22,328 nt of DNA from Bacillota bacterium (GTDB lineage Bacteria > Bacillota > UBA4882 > UBA10575), in NCBI GenBank assembly GCA_012512605.1, contig JAAZDX010000026.1:1-22328 (forward strand), given 5' to 3'. The notes beneath the pieces are model-generated. The model did not search any database, was not told the DNA's origin, and saw nothing but the letters and a program-made list of their open reading frames with translations. Shown here in pieces: positions 13,368 to 21,901 of this stretch (the first letter of the stretch is position 1; each line of letters starts with the position of its first letter). A program made the position numbers and the translations under genes.

Positions 13368-14105
13368 ATGACGGTAGTAGGGATTATTCCTGCTCGCTAC
13401 GGCTCGACCAGACTCCCGGGGAAGCCATTGAAACTGATCGCCGGAAAGCCGATGATCGAACATGTTTACCGCCGGGCGGAAAAGGCGGCTTGCCTTTCCG
13501 ATCTTTTGGTGGCCACGGATGACCTCCGGATTAAGGAGGCTGTGGAGGCTTTTGGTGGTAAAGCCCTGATGACCTCGGTCGACCACCAAACTGGAACCGA
13601 CCGTTTGGTTGAAGCGGTCGGCCACCTGGATCTGGGAGCTGAGGATATTATTCTCAACATTCAAGGGGACGAGCCTCTGCTGGAACCGGGGATGCTCGAT
13701 GAACTGGCCCAACCTTTGCTGGACGATTCCAGCCTGGTCATGTCTACTTTAAAACACCGGATTACCGATGCCGCTGAGGTTAATGACCCGAATGTGGTGA
13801 AAGTAGTAACTGACCTTAATGGTTTTGCCTTATATTTCTCTCGTTCGCCGCTTCCTTATAACCGGACCGGAGCACAGGTGCCAGTCTTTAAGCATGTAGG
13901 CTTATACGCCTACCGGAAAGCCTTTCTACTCAAATATGCGTCGATGGAACGGACCCCGTTAGAGCAGGCCGAATCCTTGGAGCAGTTAAGAGCTTTGGAG
14001 AACGGTTATCGCATTAAAGTTGCGGAAACACATTTTCAAACGATTGGTGTTGATTCCCCGAGTGACCTTGAACGGATCAATAAAATAATGGGCGAGGTGG
14101 AATAA
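13368..14105 (+). CDS. kdsB: CMP-Kdo synthetase (3-deoxy-manno-octulosonate cytidylyltransferase)
   Basis: A 245-aa cytoplasmic nucleotidyltransferase that activates Kdo with CTP to give CMP-Kdo, the donor for WaaA. The CTP-binding N-terminus IIPARYGSTRLPGKPL (7-22) is diagnostic, followed by ATDD, the TGTDR element and the metal-site motif NIQGDEPLL near residues 95-103. The later SRSPLPYNR and KHVGLYAYRKAFL stretches are also typical of KdsB. Length is normal. The ATG at 13368 is preferred over a GTG at 13359, since AGGGGTG (13355-13361) is spaced 6 bases before it. It is the first gene of the Kdo cluster and abuts kdsA without a gap. It is a marker of Kdo-containing surface glycans, here almost certainly lipopolysaccharide given msbA, lpxL and waaA downstream. 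Confidence 0.96.
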   Translation: MTVVGIIPARYGSTRLPGKPLKLIAGKPMIEHVYRRAEKAACLSDLLVATDDLRIKEAVEAFGGKALMTSVDHQTGTDRLVEAVGHLDLGAEDIILNIQGDEPLLEPGMLDELAQPLLDDSSLVMSTLKHRITDAAEVNDPNVVKVVTDLNGFALYFSRSPLPYNRTGAQVPVFKHVGLYAYRKAFLLKYASMERTPLEQAESLEQLRALENGYRIKVAETHFQTIGVDSPSDLERINKIMGEVE

Positions 14106-14954
14106 TTGACGGACAAGCACACGACAACCCAATTTCAAATTACGGAAACGATGATAATAGGCGGGAACAACCCTTTTGTGTTGATTGCCGGCCCGTGTGT
14201 GATTGAAGCGGAAAAGTTGATTATGGAGACGGCTGAAAAGTTAAAACAAATTACGACCAAACTCGGGATCCCATTGGTTTTCAAAGCTTCTTTTGATAAA
14301 GCGAACCGGACTGCCCTCAGTTCCTTCCGGGGTGAAGGCATGGCCGAAGGCCTGAGGATTTTAGCCAAGGTCCGGGAGGAGCTGGACCTTCCGGTCCTTA
14401 CCGACATTCACCAACCGGAGCAAGCGGAACCGGTGGCGGCGGTTGTTGATATTGTCCAGATTCCGGCTTTTCTCTGCCGGCAAACCGATTTGCTAGTGGC
14501 AGCCGCCGCTACCGGAAAGGTGGTCAATATTAAAAAGGGTCAGTTTTTGGCCCCTTGGGACATGAAGAACGTCGTGGAAAAGGTGGCGAAATCGGGAAAT
14601 CAGCGGATTATGGTGACGGAGCGGGGAACCAGTTTTGGCTACAATAATTTGGTTGTCGACATGACCGGCCTGATTGAACTGGGGAAAATTGGGTATCCGG
14701 TGGTCTTTGACGGGACGCATAGTGTGCAAAAACCTGGCGGGCAAGGGAACGCCACCGGCGGTAACCGGGAGTACGTAAAATATCTGTCGCGGGCGGCGGC
14801 AGCCGTTGGGATTGACGGGTTGTTTTTAGAGACCCACCCCGACCCCAACCGGGCTTTATCCGACGGGCCAAACATGGTGAAACTGGATGAACTGGAAGAA
14901 CTCCTTAAAATGGTTAAGGATATTGACCAGTATATTAAAGATGGAGGCAAATAA
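14106..14954 (+). CDS. kdsA: Kdo-8-phosphate synthase, metal-dependent class II
   Basis: A 282-aa enzyme that condenses arabinose-5-phosphate with phosphoenolpyruvate to make Kdo-8-phosphate. Hallmarks: FKASFDKANRTALSSFRG (about 59-76), TDIHQPEQ (99-106), VNIKKGQFLAPWDM (140-153) and the HSVQKPGGQG loop (205-214). All four metal ligands of class II enzymes such as the Aquifex one are visible: C31 in AGPCVIE, H205, E242 in LFLETHPDP and D253 in ALSDGPNM. E. coli-type class I enzymes have Asn in place of that cysteine, so this is a metal-dependent form. The start is a TTG directly after the kdsB stop, with GAGGTGG 5 bases before; the alternative ATG at 14148 has no ribosome site and would trim 14 residues without harming the fold. 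Confidence 0.96.
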   Translation: MTDKHTTTQFQITETMIIGGNNPFVLIAGPCVIEAEKLIMETAEKLKQITTKLGIPLVFKASFDKANRTALSSFRGEGMAEGLRILAKVREELDLPVLTDIHQPEQAEPVAAVVDIVQIPAFLCRQTDLLVAAAATGKVVNIKKGQFLAPWDMKNVVEKVAKSGNQRIMVTERGTSFGYNNLVVDMTGLIELGKIGYPVVFDGTHSVQKPGGQGNATGGNREYVKYLSRAAAAVGIDGLFLETHPDPNRALSDGPNMVKLDELEELLKMVKDIDQYIKDGGK

Positions 14955-14957
14955 GGA

Positions 14958-15932
14958 ATGGCGAGTCTGGATCCAATTGCGGAGGCGCGTAAGGTTTTTG
15001 ATATTGAGATCGAATCTTTACAAAAAGTCCGGGATGAGCTTGACGAAGACTTTGCCCGCTTGGTCAAGGCCATCCGTACCTGTCGGGGGCGGGTGATCCT
15101 GACCGGCATCGGTAAATCAGGCCATGTGGCGAAGAAGATTGCCGCCACGATGTCAAGTTTGGGCACCCCCACCTATTATCTGCATCCGGCGGAAGGGGCC
15201 CATGGCGATTTGGGCGTGATTACCAAGGACGATCTTGTTTTGGCGGTTAGTTATAGCGGCGAGACCGATGAGATTATCCAGTTGATTCCTTCCATCAAGA
15301 AGATCCAGGCAAAACTGGTGAGTATCACTTGTCGTCCCAATTCTACTTTAGAAAGAAACGCGGATTTAAGTATTCACCTCCAAATCATCAGGGAAGCCTG
15401 CCCCCATAATTTAGCGCCGACGACCAGTTCGACCGCGACCTTGGTTTTTGGCGATGCCCTTGCCGTTGTGTTATCAGAGCTCATTGACTTCCAGCCGGAA
15501 AACTTTGCCGTTTTCCACCCGAAGGGCGCATTAGGAAAACGATTATTGACCAAAGTAAGCGACTTGATGTTTAAGGACGATGAAAACCCGGTTATTCATT
15601 GTGCAGAAATGTTGAAGAAGGCGATCATTGTCATGAGTGAAAAGGGCTTGGGTGCGATTAGTGTCGTTGATGACGAGGGAGAATTGGTTGGGATCGTCAC
15701 GGATGGGGATCTAAGGCGGACGATTGAAAAGTATGATGATCTACCGAGTTTGCGCGTGCAAGAGATTATGACAAGGAATCCGATTGTGATCGAACCGGAT
15801 GCCCTGGCGGTCGAGGCGATTGAACCGATGCAAACCAAGGAGATCATGGTCCTTCCGGTCATTGATGACCAGCGCCGGCCAATAGGGATGATCCGGTTGT
15901 ATGATATTGTAAAGGCGGGTATTGTTGAGTGA
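14958..15932 (+). CDS. kdsD: Arabinose-5-phosphate isomerase (KpsF/GutQ family)
   Basis: A 324-aa isomerase converting ribulose-5-phosphate to arabinose-5-phosphate, the entry step of Kdo synthesis. An N-terminal SIS sugar-phosphate domain (about 35-180) has TGIGKSGHVAKKIAATMSSLGTP split around Lys53, the SYSGETDEI phosphate loop (98-106) and LAPTTSSTATL. It ends in the FHPKGALGKRL element that carries the conserved active-site His. Two CBS domains follow (about 205-265 and 270-324), as in KdsD and KpsF; they may sense a downstream nucleotide product. GGAGG lies 9 bases before the ATG. It is 3 bases after kdsA and overlaps kdsC by 4 bases, so translation is coupled. A full-length SIS plus double CBS form favours KdsD over SIS-only versions. 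Confidence 0.95.
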   Translation: MASLDPIAEARKVFDIEIESLQKVRDELDEDFARLVKAIRTCRGRVILTGIGKSGHVAKKIAATMSSLGTPTYYLHPAEGAHGDLGVITKDDLVLAVSYSGETDEIIQLIPSIKKIQAKLVSITCRPNSTLERNADLSIHLQIIREACPHNLAPTTSSTATLVFGDALAVVLSELIDFQPENFAVFHPKGALGKRLLTKVSDLMFKDDENPVIHCAEMLKKAIIVMSEKGLGAISVVDDEGELVGIVTDGDLRRTIEKYDDLPSLRVQEIMTRNPIVIEPDALAVEAIEPMQTKEIMVLPVIDDQRRPIGMIRLYDIVKAGIVE

Positions 15933-16441
15933 AGAAGATTCAGGCCAAAGCAAAGAAGATCAAGATGTTAATCATGGATGTGGATGGCACTTTAACTGAT
16001 GGCAAGATCTATATCGGACCGCGGGGGGAAGTCTTTAAAGCTTTTAATACTAAGGATGGCTTGGGAATTAAGTTATTAATCGACAAGGGTATTATCCCGG
16101 TGATTATTACGGGGCGGAACTCGGAGATTGTCGTGGCTAGGGCAGAAGAACTGGGGATTGACGAAATCCACCAGGGAATTGAGGACAAACTCGATCTCTA
16201 CCAGCATTTGGTTGAAAAGTATAAACTTAATGATGAAGAAGTGGCTTTTATCGGTGACGATTTGAATGATTTACCGTTATTAAATAAGGTGGGACTATCT
16301 TTCTGCGTCGCTGATGCGGTGGAAGCGGTCCGGGAGAAGGTGGATTACGTCGCCAGGCTGAAAGGCGGCGAAGGAGCCGTTCGTGAAGCGATTGATGTAA
16401 TTCTTGGGTGGTCGACCACTCCAGCTAAAGCTGGAAATTGA
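15929..16441 (+). CDS. kdsC: Kdo-8-phosphate phosphatase (HAD family)
   Basis: A 170-aa HAD-family phosphatase of the C0 type (no cap) that releases Kdo from Kdo-8-phosphate, functioning as a tetramer in known members. Motif I is MDVDGTLTDG, with nucleophile D17 and D19. Motif II is TGRNS, followed by a conserved Lys region (GIEDKLD), and motif IV is IGDDLNDLPLL. The sequence through VADAVEAVREKVDYV and GGEGAVREAID is typical of KdsC. The GTG start overlaps the kdsD stop as GTGA. A basic N-terminal stretch (KKIQAKAKKIK) precedes the core. It completes the set kdsD-kdsA-kdsC-kdsB, so only Ru5P, PEP and CTP are required. There is a gap of about 100 bases before msbA with a possible internal promoter. 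Confidence 0.95.
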   Translation: MKKIQAKAKKIKMLIMDVDGTLTDGKIYIGPRGEVFKAFNTKDGLGIKLLIDKGIIPVIITGRNSEIVVARAEELGIDEIHQGIEDKLDLYQHLVEKYKLNDEEVAFIGDDLNDLPLLNKVGLSFCVADAVEAVREKVDYVARLKGGEGAVREAIDVILGWSTTPAKAGN

Positions 16442-16452
16442 GCAGCATGTTT

Positions 16453-16481
16453 TTGAGTTTATGCTTACGTTCTGATAAAAT
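16453..16481 (+). promoter_or_regulatory. Possible internal promoter before msbA
   Basis: TTGAGT (16453-16458), 17 bases, TAAAAT (16476-16481), in the only sizeable gap of the envelope cluster. It would let msbA and later genes be expressed apart from the kds genes. No terminator is seen before it. Confidence 0.5.
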
Positions 16482-16543
16482 TCCCCCCAGGATCCAACCG
16501 GGGACAAGTATTTTCTCAAGTGGTTAAACTGTAAAACACCGAG

Positions 16544-18304
16544 ATGGAGCTGATCATTTTGCCCCTACTGAAGAAGATATACCGCTATATTGTGCCCTAC
16601 AAAACCCAGTTGACTCTTGGCGTATTAGCCATGCTTATTCATTCTTTTCTGACTGTTTTTGTGGTCAAGGTTTTTAAGGATTTGATGGATATAGTGATTA
16701 CAACGCTTGAACCAGGACCACAAGGGTTAAAGCGCCTTACTTTGTTATCGCTATTCTTAATTTCCACCTATTTTTTGAAAGAACTATTCTATTATTGGCA
16801 GCGCTTTTTACTGGCTTACGTCTCCCAGAAAGCCATCCGGGATCTACGGAATGATCTATATTACCATTTGCAGAATATGTCGTTGAGTTTTTATAATAAA
16901 AACAAAACTGGAGAACTTCTTTCCCGGGTCACCAATGATGTAGGTGTTTTACAAGGTGCTATTGTCGACGGAGCCTTGGGAATTTTTTATGAATTTGTTA
17001 CCCTTCTGGGTGCGCTCATCTATCTTTTTATTCTTGATTATCGTTTAACTTTATTCGTCATTACTGTACTTCCCCTAATTGCCTACGTTTTAAAATTTTT
17101 TAACCAGAAAATTCGGAAAGCCAGCAGAAAGGTCCAGGTTAAACTGGCCGATGTCTCCCAGGTGCTTGAAGAGACTTTATCTTCGATTAAAGTGGTAAAG
17201 TCTTTTGTGCGGGAAGAATATGAGTTTGAACGGTTTAGTGAGGAAAACGATGAAAATTTCCGGGCCAAAGTCCGTAGTGAACAATACGGAGCCTCGCTGA
17301 CTTCGATCATTGAGTTTATTACCGCCTTTTCCTTTACGTCGATTTTATGGTATGGCGGTTACCAGGTGATGAAGGGCTATCTGGAAGCGGCGGAACTAAT
17401 TGCCTTTTTTGCCTTATTACTAACGATCATGAGTCCGATCAGTTCCTTGAGTAAATTAAGCACCACGATTCAACGGGCGTTGGCTGCCGCCGAAAGGATT
17501 TTCGAGTTGATAGAGATTAATAGTCCCAAGTTAGTGGAGGAGAAAAAAGCGAAGCGCTTAGATAAAGTAGAGGGACGGTTGGAGTTTCAGGACATTTCTT
17601 TTGCCTACAACAAAGGGGAAGAGGTTCTAAATGGGATTAGCTTTACGATTGAACCCGGTCAGATTTTGGCGCTGGTCGGCCCGAGTGGTGCAGGGAAAAC
17701 GACGATTGCCGACTTGATTCCGCGTTTTTACCACCCAACAGCCGGACAGATTTTATTGGACGGTACTGAAATAAGCGAACTTAATCTTGACTTCTTAAGG
17801 AGTCAAATTGGGATTGTCCCACAGGAAACAGTGTTGTTTAGCGGAACTTTACGGAATAACATCCGCTACGGAAAACTAGATGCGACCGAAGAAGAGATCA
17901 TAGCGGCCGCGACGGCGGCTAATGCCCATGATTTTATCTCTAGTTTTCCCCAGGGATATGATACGATCGTCGGGGAGCGGGGGGTAGGACTTTCGGGGGG
18001 ACAACGCCAAAGGGTGGCGATTGCCCGGGCGATCTTAAAACACCCCCGGCTTCTCATCTTAGATGAGGCGACTTCGGCCCTTGATACCGAATCCGAGATT
18101 TTGGTCCAGGAAGCCCTGAACCGCCTTATGAAAAATAGAACAACCTTGGTGATTGCTCATCGGTTGAGTACGATTAAAAATGCGGATAAAATTATCGTTC
18201 TGGCGCAAGGAAGGATTGTCGAAACCGGGACCCATGATCAACTAATGGCTAAAGGTGGACTTTATTATAGCTTATACAAAACCAGCTTTAAAAAAGACGA
18301 GTAA
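16544..18304 (+). CDS. msbA: Lipid A export ABC transporter MsbA-like
   Basis: A 586-aa fused half-transporter: six membrane helices (about 22-310) then a nucleotide-binding domain (about 345-580). NBD motifs: Walker A GPSGAGKTT (379-387), Q-loop VPQETVLFSGT, signature LSGGQRQR (483-490), Walker B LLILDEATSALD (503-514), and IAHRLST with the switch His. The membrane part has the MsbA-type coupling element SFYNKNKTGELLSRVTNDV (115-133). The family includes MsbA and multidrug exporters (BmrA, LmrA), which sequence alone separates poorly. Position between kdsC and lpxL/waaA makes lipid A-core flipping by far the best reading. The start is either ATG 16544 or TTG 16559; ATGGAG just inside the gene could serve as the ribosome site of the latter, and neither is strong. 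A homodimer is expected. Confidence 0.9.
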   Translation: MELIILPLLKKIYRYIVPYKTQLTLGVLAMLIHSFLTVFVVKVFKDLMDIVITTLEPGPQGLKRLTLLSLFLISTYFLKELFYYWQRFLLAYVSQKAIRDLRNDLYYHLQNMSLSFYNKNKTGELLSRVTNDVGVLQGAIVDGALGIFYEFVTLLGALIYLFILDYRLTLFVITVLPLIAYVLKFFNQKIRKASRKVQVKLADVSQVLEETLSSIKVVKSFVREEYEFERFSEENDENFRAKVRSEQYGASLTSIIEFITAFSFTSILWYGGYQVMKGYLEAAELIAFFALLLTIMSPISSLSKLSTTIQRALAAAERIFELIEINSPKLVEEKKAKRLDKVEGRLEFQDISFAYNKGEEVLNGISFTIEPGQILALVGPSGAGKTTIADLIPRFYHPTAGQILLDGTEISELNLDFLRSQIGIVPQETVLFSGTLRNNIRYGKLDATEEEIIAAATAANAHDFISSFPQGYDTIVGERGVGLSGGQRQRVAIARAILKHPRLLILDEATSALDTESEILVQEALNRLMKNRTTLVIAHRLSTIKNADKIIVLAQGRIVETGTHDQLMAKGGLYYSLYKTSFKKDE

Positions 18305-18355
18305 ACATGGTTCCTTAACAGCTGATCCTTCCATTTAACAATGGGGGAAAGAAAA

Positions 18356-19258
18356 ATGGTGAAAGAACTGGGCAATTTGTTAATTACACTTTTTTGTATG
18401 GTGGTTAAATCTTTTGTTTTTATCCTGCCCGACCGTCTGCGGCCCAAATTCGGTAAGTGGCTGGGTAAACTATTGTTAAAAACAGTGAAAAGCTACTCCG
18501 AGACTGCCCGTGAAAGTATGGAGCTTGTCCTTAAGGATGAATTAACCCCTGAGGAGATTGAGCGATTAATTGAGGCGAACTTTACCCATATGGGGCAGGT
18601 TATTGTCGAGTTTATGCTGAGTTGGAAGCTAAATCATAAAAACTTTCGGGAATATGCTAACCTGACCGTTGAAGGAGAAGAGTTTCTGGAGAAAGCCCAT
18701 CGCCGCGGGAAAGGTATTATTCTCTATACGGCCCATTTAGGTAACTGGGAATGGCTAGGGGGCATGGTTGCCTTTTTAGGTTATCCATTAACAGCAATTG
18801 TGCAGCGACAGCATAACAGGAGCTTTGATTGGTGGATTAACAGGCTCCGACGGAGTAAAGGCGTGCGCATCCTCTATACCCGGAAAATGTCCCAACGGGA
18901 TGCTTATTTGGCCTTGAAAAACAATGAGTGCCTTTTTCTCCTTGGCGACCAGTATCCGCTCAGTAACGGCTGGCCGGTGACGTTTTTCAACCAGCCAACC
19001 TATGCTTTTTCCGGGGCGGTGCGCTTTGCCGAGAGAACCGGTGCGTCGATCGTCCCCGCTTTTTTGGTGCGGGAGGGTTGGCGAAAACACCGGCTCGTCT
19101 TTTTCGAACCCCGCCAGGTGGATAAGGGTTTAGACCAGTTGGAAAAGGAGAAGATTTTGCAGGAACTCACCGATCAAGTCGAGATGATGATCCGAAAATA
19201 CCCGGAACAGTGGCTGTGGATCCATGAGCGGTGGCGGGAAGAGACTGGAAAGGAGTAG
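18356..19258 (+). CDS. LpxL/HtrB-type lipid A late acyltransferase
   Basis: A 300-aa member of the LpxL/LpxM (lysophospholipid acyltransferase-like) family, which adds secondary acyl chains to Kdo-lipid A precursors at the inner membrane. The HX4E catalytic motif is visible as H127-LGNW-E132 in YTAHLGNWEW. The family element FLLGDQYPLSNGWPVTFFNQP (split around residues 200-220) and the C-terminal PEQWLWIHERW are also present. One N-terminal membrane anchor lies at about 5-25. The ATG at 18356 is preferred to an in-frame ATG at 18341, as the GGGGGA just upstream is spaced 7 bases from it. AAAGGAG at its end serves as the ribosome site of the next gene. Whether it is LpxL (laurate, first) or LpxM (second) cannot be told; only one such gene is in the window. 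In E. coli LpxL acts after WaaA, which fits the adjacency. Confidence 0.92.
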   Translation: MVKELGNLLITLFCMVVKSFVFILPDRLRPKFGKWLGKLLLKTVKSYSETARESMELVLKDELTPEEIERLIEANFTHMGQVIVEFMLSWKLNHKNFREYANLTVEGEEFLEKAHRRGKGIILYTAHLGNWEWLGGMVAFLGYPLTAIVQRQHNRSFDWWINRLRRSKGVRILYTRKMSQRDAYLALKNNECLFLLGDQYPLSNGWPVTFFNQPTYAFSGAVRFAERTGASIVPAFLVREGWRKHRLVFFEPRQVDKGLDQLEKEKILQELTDQVEMMIRKYPEQWLWIHERWREETGKE

Positions 19259-19263
19259 TTTTT

Positions 19264-20547
19264 TTGGATTTCTTATACCATCTCTTGCTTCTCCTCTACT
19301 TCATAGCGGCTTTGCCACTGCTCATGTTCAAAGTTTTAACTGGTAAAGCGGTTCAAGTGAAAGAGCAATTTGGTTTCTTGCCCCACACCCTTCTGAACGA
19401 TCTTAAAAACAGGACGGTCATTTGGATCCATGGCGTTTCAGTTGGCGAAACGGTAGCGGCCAGCCCAATTTGTGCGGAAATCCGCAAGCAATTTCCCCAA
19501 GTAACAATCGTCTTTTCCACGGTCACCTCAACCGGGCGAATCATGGCGGAAAAGTTGATTCCGGCCGATGCTTTCATCTATTTCCCCTTCGATTTACCAA
19601 TGGTTGTTAAAAAGGTTCTAGCCCAGATTAAACCGGCTCTAGTGCTGATTATGGAGACGGAGTTATGGCCGAACTTTATTAAAACCGCCAATCAAATGGG
19701 GATCAAGGTGATTCTGGCTAATGGGCGGATCAGTGAAAAAAGCTTTCGCCGCTACCTATTGTTAGGCCCTTATTTCCAGGAAATGCTTAGAAAGATGGAT
19801 ACCTTAATCATGCAATCACAAAAAGATGTGGACTATGTTTTGGCTTTGGGGGCGGAAAAGAAGCGCGTATACAATTTTGGCAATACCAAGTATGACGTAA
19901 ACATACCTTCCCATGGGCGGGGTGGGGATAGGACATTCGTGGAGACACTCCAGCTTGGTGAAGCATCGCCAATTTTGGTAGTCGGCAGCACCCATGCCAA
20001 TGAAGAAGAATTATTTATTCCCGTGTATCAGCGGTTAAAAGCAGAATTTCCCGATCTAGTAATGGTTCTTGCCCCGCGCCATCCGGAACGGGTCAAAGAG
20101 ATCGAGTCCCTATACAAAAAAGCCGGGATACCTACGATTCGGCGTACAGAATTACAGAACCAGAATACCCAACGTGAAGCAGCCGTTATTTTCTTAGATA
20201 CGATTGGCGAATTGTTGTCCGCGTATCGCCTTGCCGATCTGGTTTTTGTCGGCGGATCCTTGGTTAAGTTTGGTGGCCATAATATCTTAGAACCTGCTGT
20301 TTACGGACGAACAATTTTTGTTGGGCCCTATATGGATGACTACAAGGATATTCTTAGTTTATTTCTGAACAATGACGCTTGTATTCAAGTGAAAGATCTT
20401 AACGAACTTGAAGAAAAAATGCTGTATTATCTTAAAAATAAACACGAGGCTGATGTGAAAGGTCAAAATGCGCTAAAGATCGTCCGTTCGAACCAGGGAG
20501 CAACCAAAAGGATGGTTAGTTTGCTTGCCGGTTTCTTGAAGGAATAA
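19264..20547 (+). CDS. waaA: Kdo transferase WaaA (copy 1)
   Basis: A 427-aa GT-B glycosyltransferase of family GT30 that moves Kdo from CMP-Kdo onto lipid A precursors. There is an N-terminal membrane anchor (about 3-24), then KEQFGF, where E34 matches the catalytic glutamate of the usual ERLG/ERFG; the following Arg is Gln here. WIHGVSVGET, the METELWPN motif, GNTKYD and the C-terminal VGGSLVKFGGHNILEP with GPYMDDYKDI are all signature WaaA elements. TTG 19264 is chosen: AAAGGAG (19249-19255) is 8 bases before it. An upstream GTG at 19231 would overlap lpxL and lacks a site. It is the first and most canonical of three consecutive GT30 genes. The number of Kdo residues it adds (one, two or more) cannot be read from sequence. 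Confidence 0.93.
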   Translation: MDFLYHLLLLLYFIAALPLLMFKVLTGKAVQVKEQFGFLPHTLLNDLKNRTVIWIHGVSVGETVAASPICAEIRKQFPQVTIVFSTVTSTGRIMAEKLIPADAFIYFPFDLPMVVKKVLAQIKPALVLIMETELWPNFIKTANQMGIKVILANGRISEKSFRRYLLLGPYFQEMLRKMDTLIMQSQKDVDYVLALGAEKKRVYNFGNTKYDVNIPSHGRGGDRTFVETLQLGEASPILVVGSTHANEEELFIPVYQRLKAEFPDLVMVLAPRHPERVKEIESLYKKAGIPTIRRTELQNQNTQREAAVIFLDTIGELLSAYRLADLVFVGGSLVKFGGHNILEPAVYGRTIFVGPYMDDYKDILSLFLNNDACIQVKDLNELEEKMLYYLKNKHEADVKGQNALKIVRSNQGATKRMVSLLAGFLKE

Positions 20548-20571
20548 AGGCGAAAAAGGGGAGATTGTGCG

Positions 20572-21882
20572 ATGTTGGCTCTCTATAATTTAATGGTATC
20601 GGTTCTTTTTTTGTGTTTACTTCCCCTCGCTTTACTTATTTCCCTCGTGAAACCGAACATATCAAGGGAATTAGAGGAAAGACTGGGGCTTTGTACTAAA
20701 GAATTTACCGATTATCTTCACGCATTAAAAAAGGCAAAGAAAGAAATCATTTGGCTAAATGCCGCTTCTGTTGGTGAAATAATTATGGTTCGGCCGCTGA
20801 TTAAAGAATTAGGAGAGCGGTATCCTAATAGCGGTTACATCGTGGTGACGAATAGTCGTTCTGGACAGCAAATGGCGGCCAAGTTATTTGGTACGGAGAA
20901 GGTAATTTTACAGCCGTTGGATCTACCTCTGATCACTCGGAGGGTAGCCAGAAAGGTAAAACCAAAGCTAACGATTGTGGCTGAATTTGAAATGTGGCCG
21001 AATATCATCCACGACCTTGCAAAAGTAGGAAGTAAAGTAGTTTTGATCAACGGTGCCATGGACAACAAGATTTTAAAGTATTATCGGTTGTTTCCTGGGT
21101 TGTTAACAAGCACCCTAAATAAACTGGACCTTCTCGGGATGAAGAACGAAACGGAAAAAAAGAATGTCCAGAATTTAGGGGTAATGCCAAGTAGAATTAG
21201 GGTGACTGGTGACTTAAAATACGACGGTAGCGCGAAAAAAATGCCGGAAGACGAAAGAAAAGCACTAAGAGACAGCTTGAATCTTCCGGAAAACGCCATC
21301 GTTTTAGTTGCAGGCAGTACGCACCCAGGAGAAGAAGAGATCATCTTTAAAGTTTATAACGATCTAAGAGATGAGTTTAAAGATTTGGTGTTGATAATTG
21401 CTCCACGTCACATCGAAAGGGCCGGAGAAGTAAAACGGTTGAGCGCAAGTTTTAATTTAAATACAATTGAACGGACAAGGATAACCACAAAAGATGTTAA
21501 AGGAACTACCGATTATGAGGTTATCATCCTTGACACCATAGGAGAATTGGCCGATCTATACGGTGTTTCTACACTTGCTTTTGTCGGAGGAAGTTTAACA
21601 AAAACAGGCGGACATAACCTTTTAGAACCGGTTTTTTTCGGTAAACCCGTTTTGTTTGGCCCTTATGTACATGATTTTCAGGAGATTGCTGAAGCATTAA
21701 TTATAAATAACATTGGGATGATGGTTCGAGATGAAGAAGACCTTAAAAATAAGATACGGTTATTATTACGAGACGAGGCTCTTCGACAGGAGATCAAAGG
21801 AAAAGCGCAACAGCTCATAGAAAAGGAAAAAGGGGCCTTGGAGAGGAGCGTAATAATGATCGAAGAATCAATCAAGGAATAA
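20572..21882 (+). CDS. Kdo transferase family GT30 paralog (copy 2)
   Basis: A 436-aa GT30 protein with the same plan as the preceding gene: anchor (about 5-26), EERLGL with the likely catalytic E36, WLNAASVGE, GDLKYDG, and VGGSLTKTGGHNLLEPVFF with GPYVHDFQEI. Differences from copy 1 include AEFEMWPN in place of METELWPN, and an insert between ERLG and the WLNAASVGE strand (KEFTDYLHALKKAKKEI). Copy 3 shares that insert, so copies 2 and 3 appear closest to each other. GGGGAG lies about 9 bases before the ATG. Base composition is visibly more AT-rich than in the kds genes. All catalytic landmarks remain, so it is probably active, perhaps adding a further Kdo or a related ulosonic acid. The exact acceptor is unknown. 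Confidence 0.88.
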   Translation: MLALYNLMVSVLFLCLLPLALLISLVKPNISRELEERLGLCTKEFTDYLHALKKAKKEIIWLNAASVGEIIMVRPLIKELGERYPNSGYIVVTNSRSGQQMAAKLFGTEKVILQPLDLPLITRRVARKVKPKLTIVAEFEMWPNIIHDLAKVGSKVVLINGAMDNKILKYYRLFPGLLTSTLNKLDLLGMKNETEKKNVQNLGVMPSRIRVTGDLKYDGSAKKMPEDERKALRDSLNLPENAIVLVAGSTHPGEEEIIFKVYNDLRDEFKDLVLIIAPRHIERAGEVKRLSASFNLNTIERTRITTKDVKGTTDYEVIILDTIGELADLYGVSTLAFVGGSLTKTGGHNLLEPVFFGKPVLFGPYVHDFQEIAEALIINNIGMMVRDEEDLKNKIRLLLRDEALRQEIKGKAQQLIEKEKGALERSVIMIEESIKE

Positions 21883-21901
21883 AATATGAGGAGATTAGAT
21901 T

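Noticed and set aside
14639..15172. Minus-strand frame of 177 codons
   Set aside because: Antisense to kdsA and kdsD, Ser-rich, no support.
16421..16434. CCAGCT/AGCTGG hairpin at the end of kdsC as a terminator
   Set aside because: It lies inside the coding region, the stem is short and no T-run follows.
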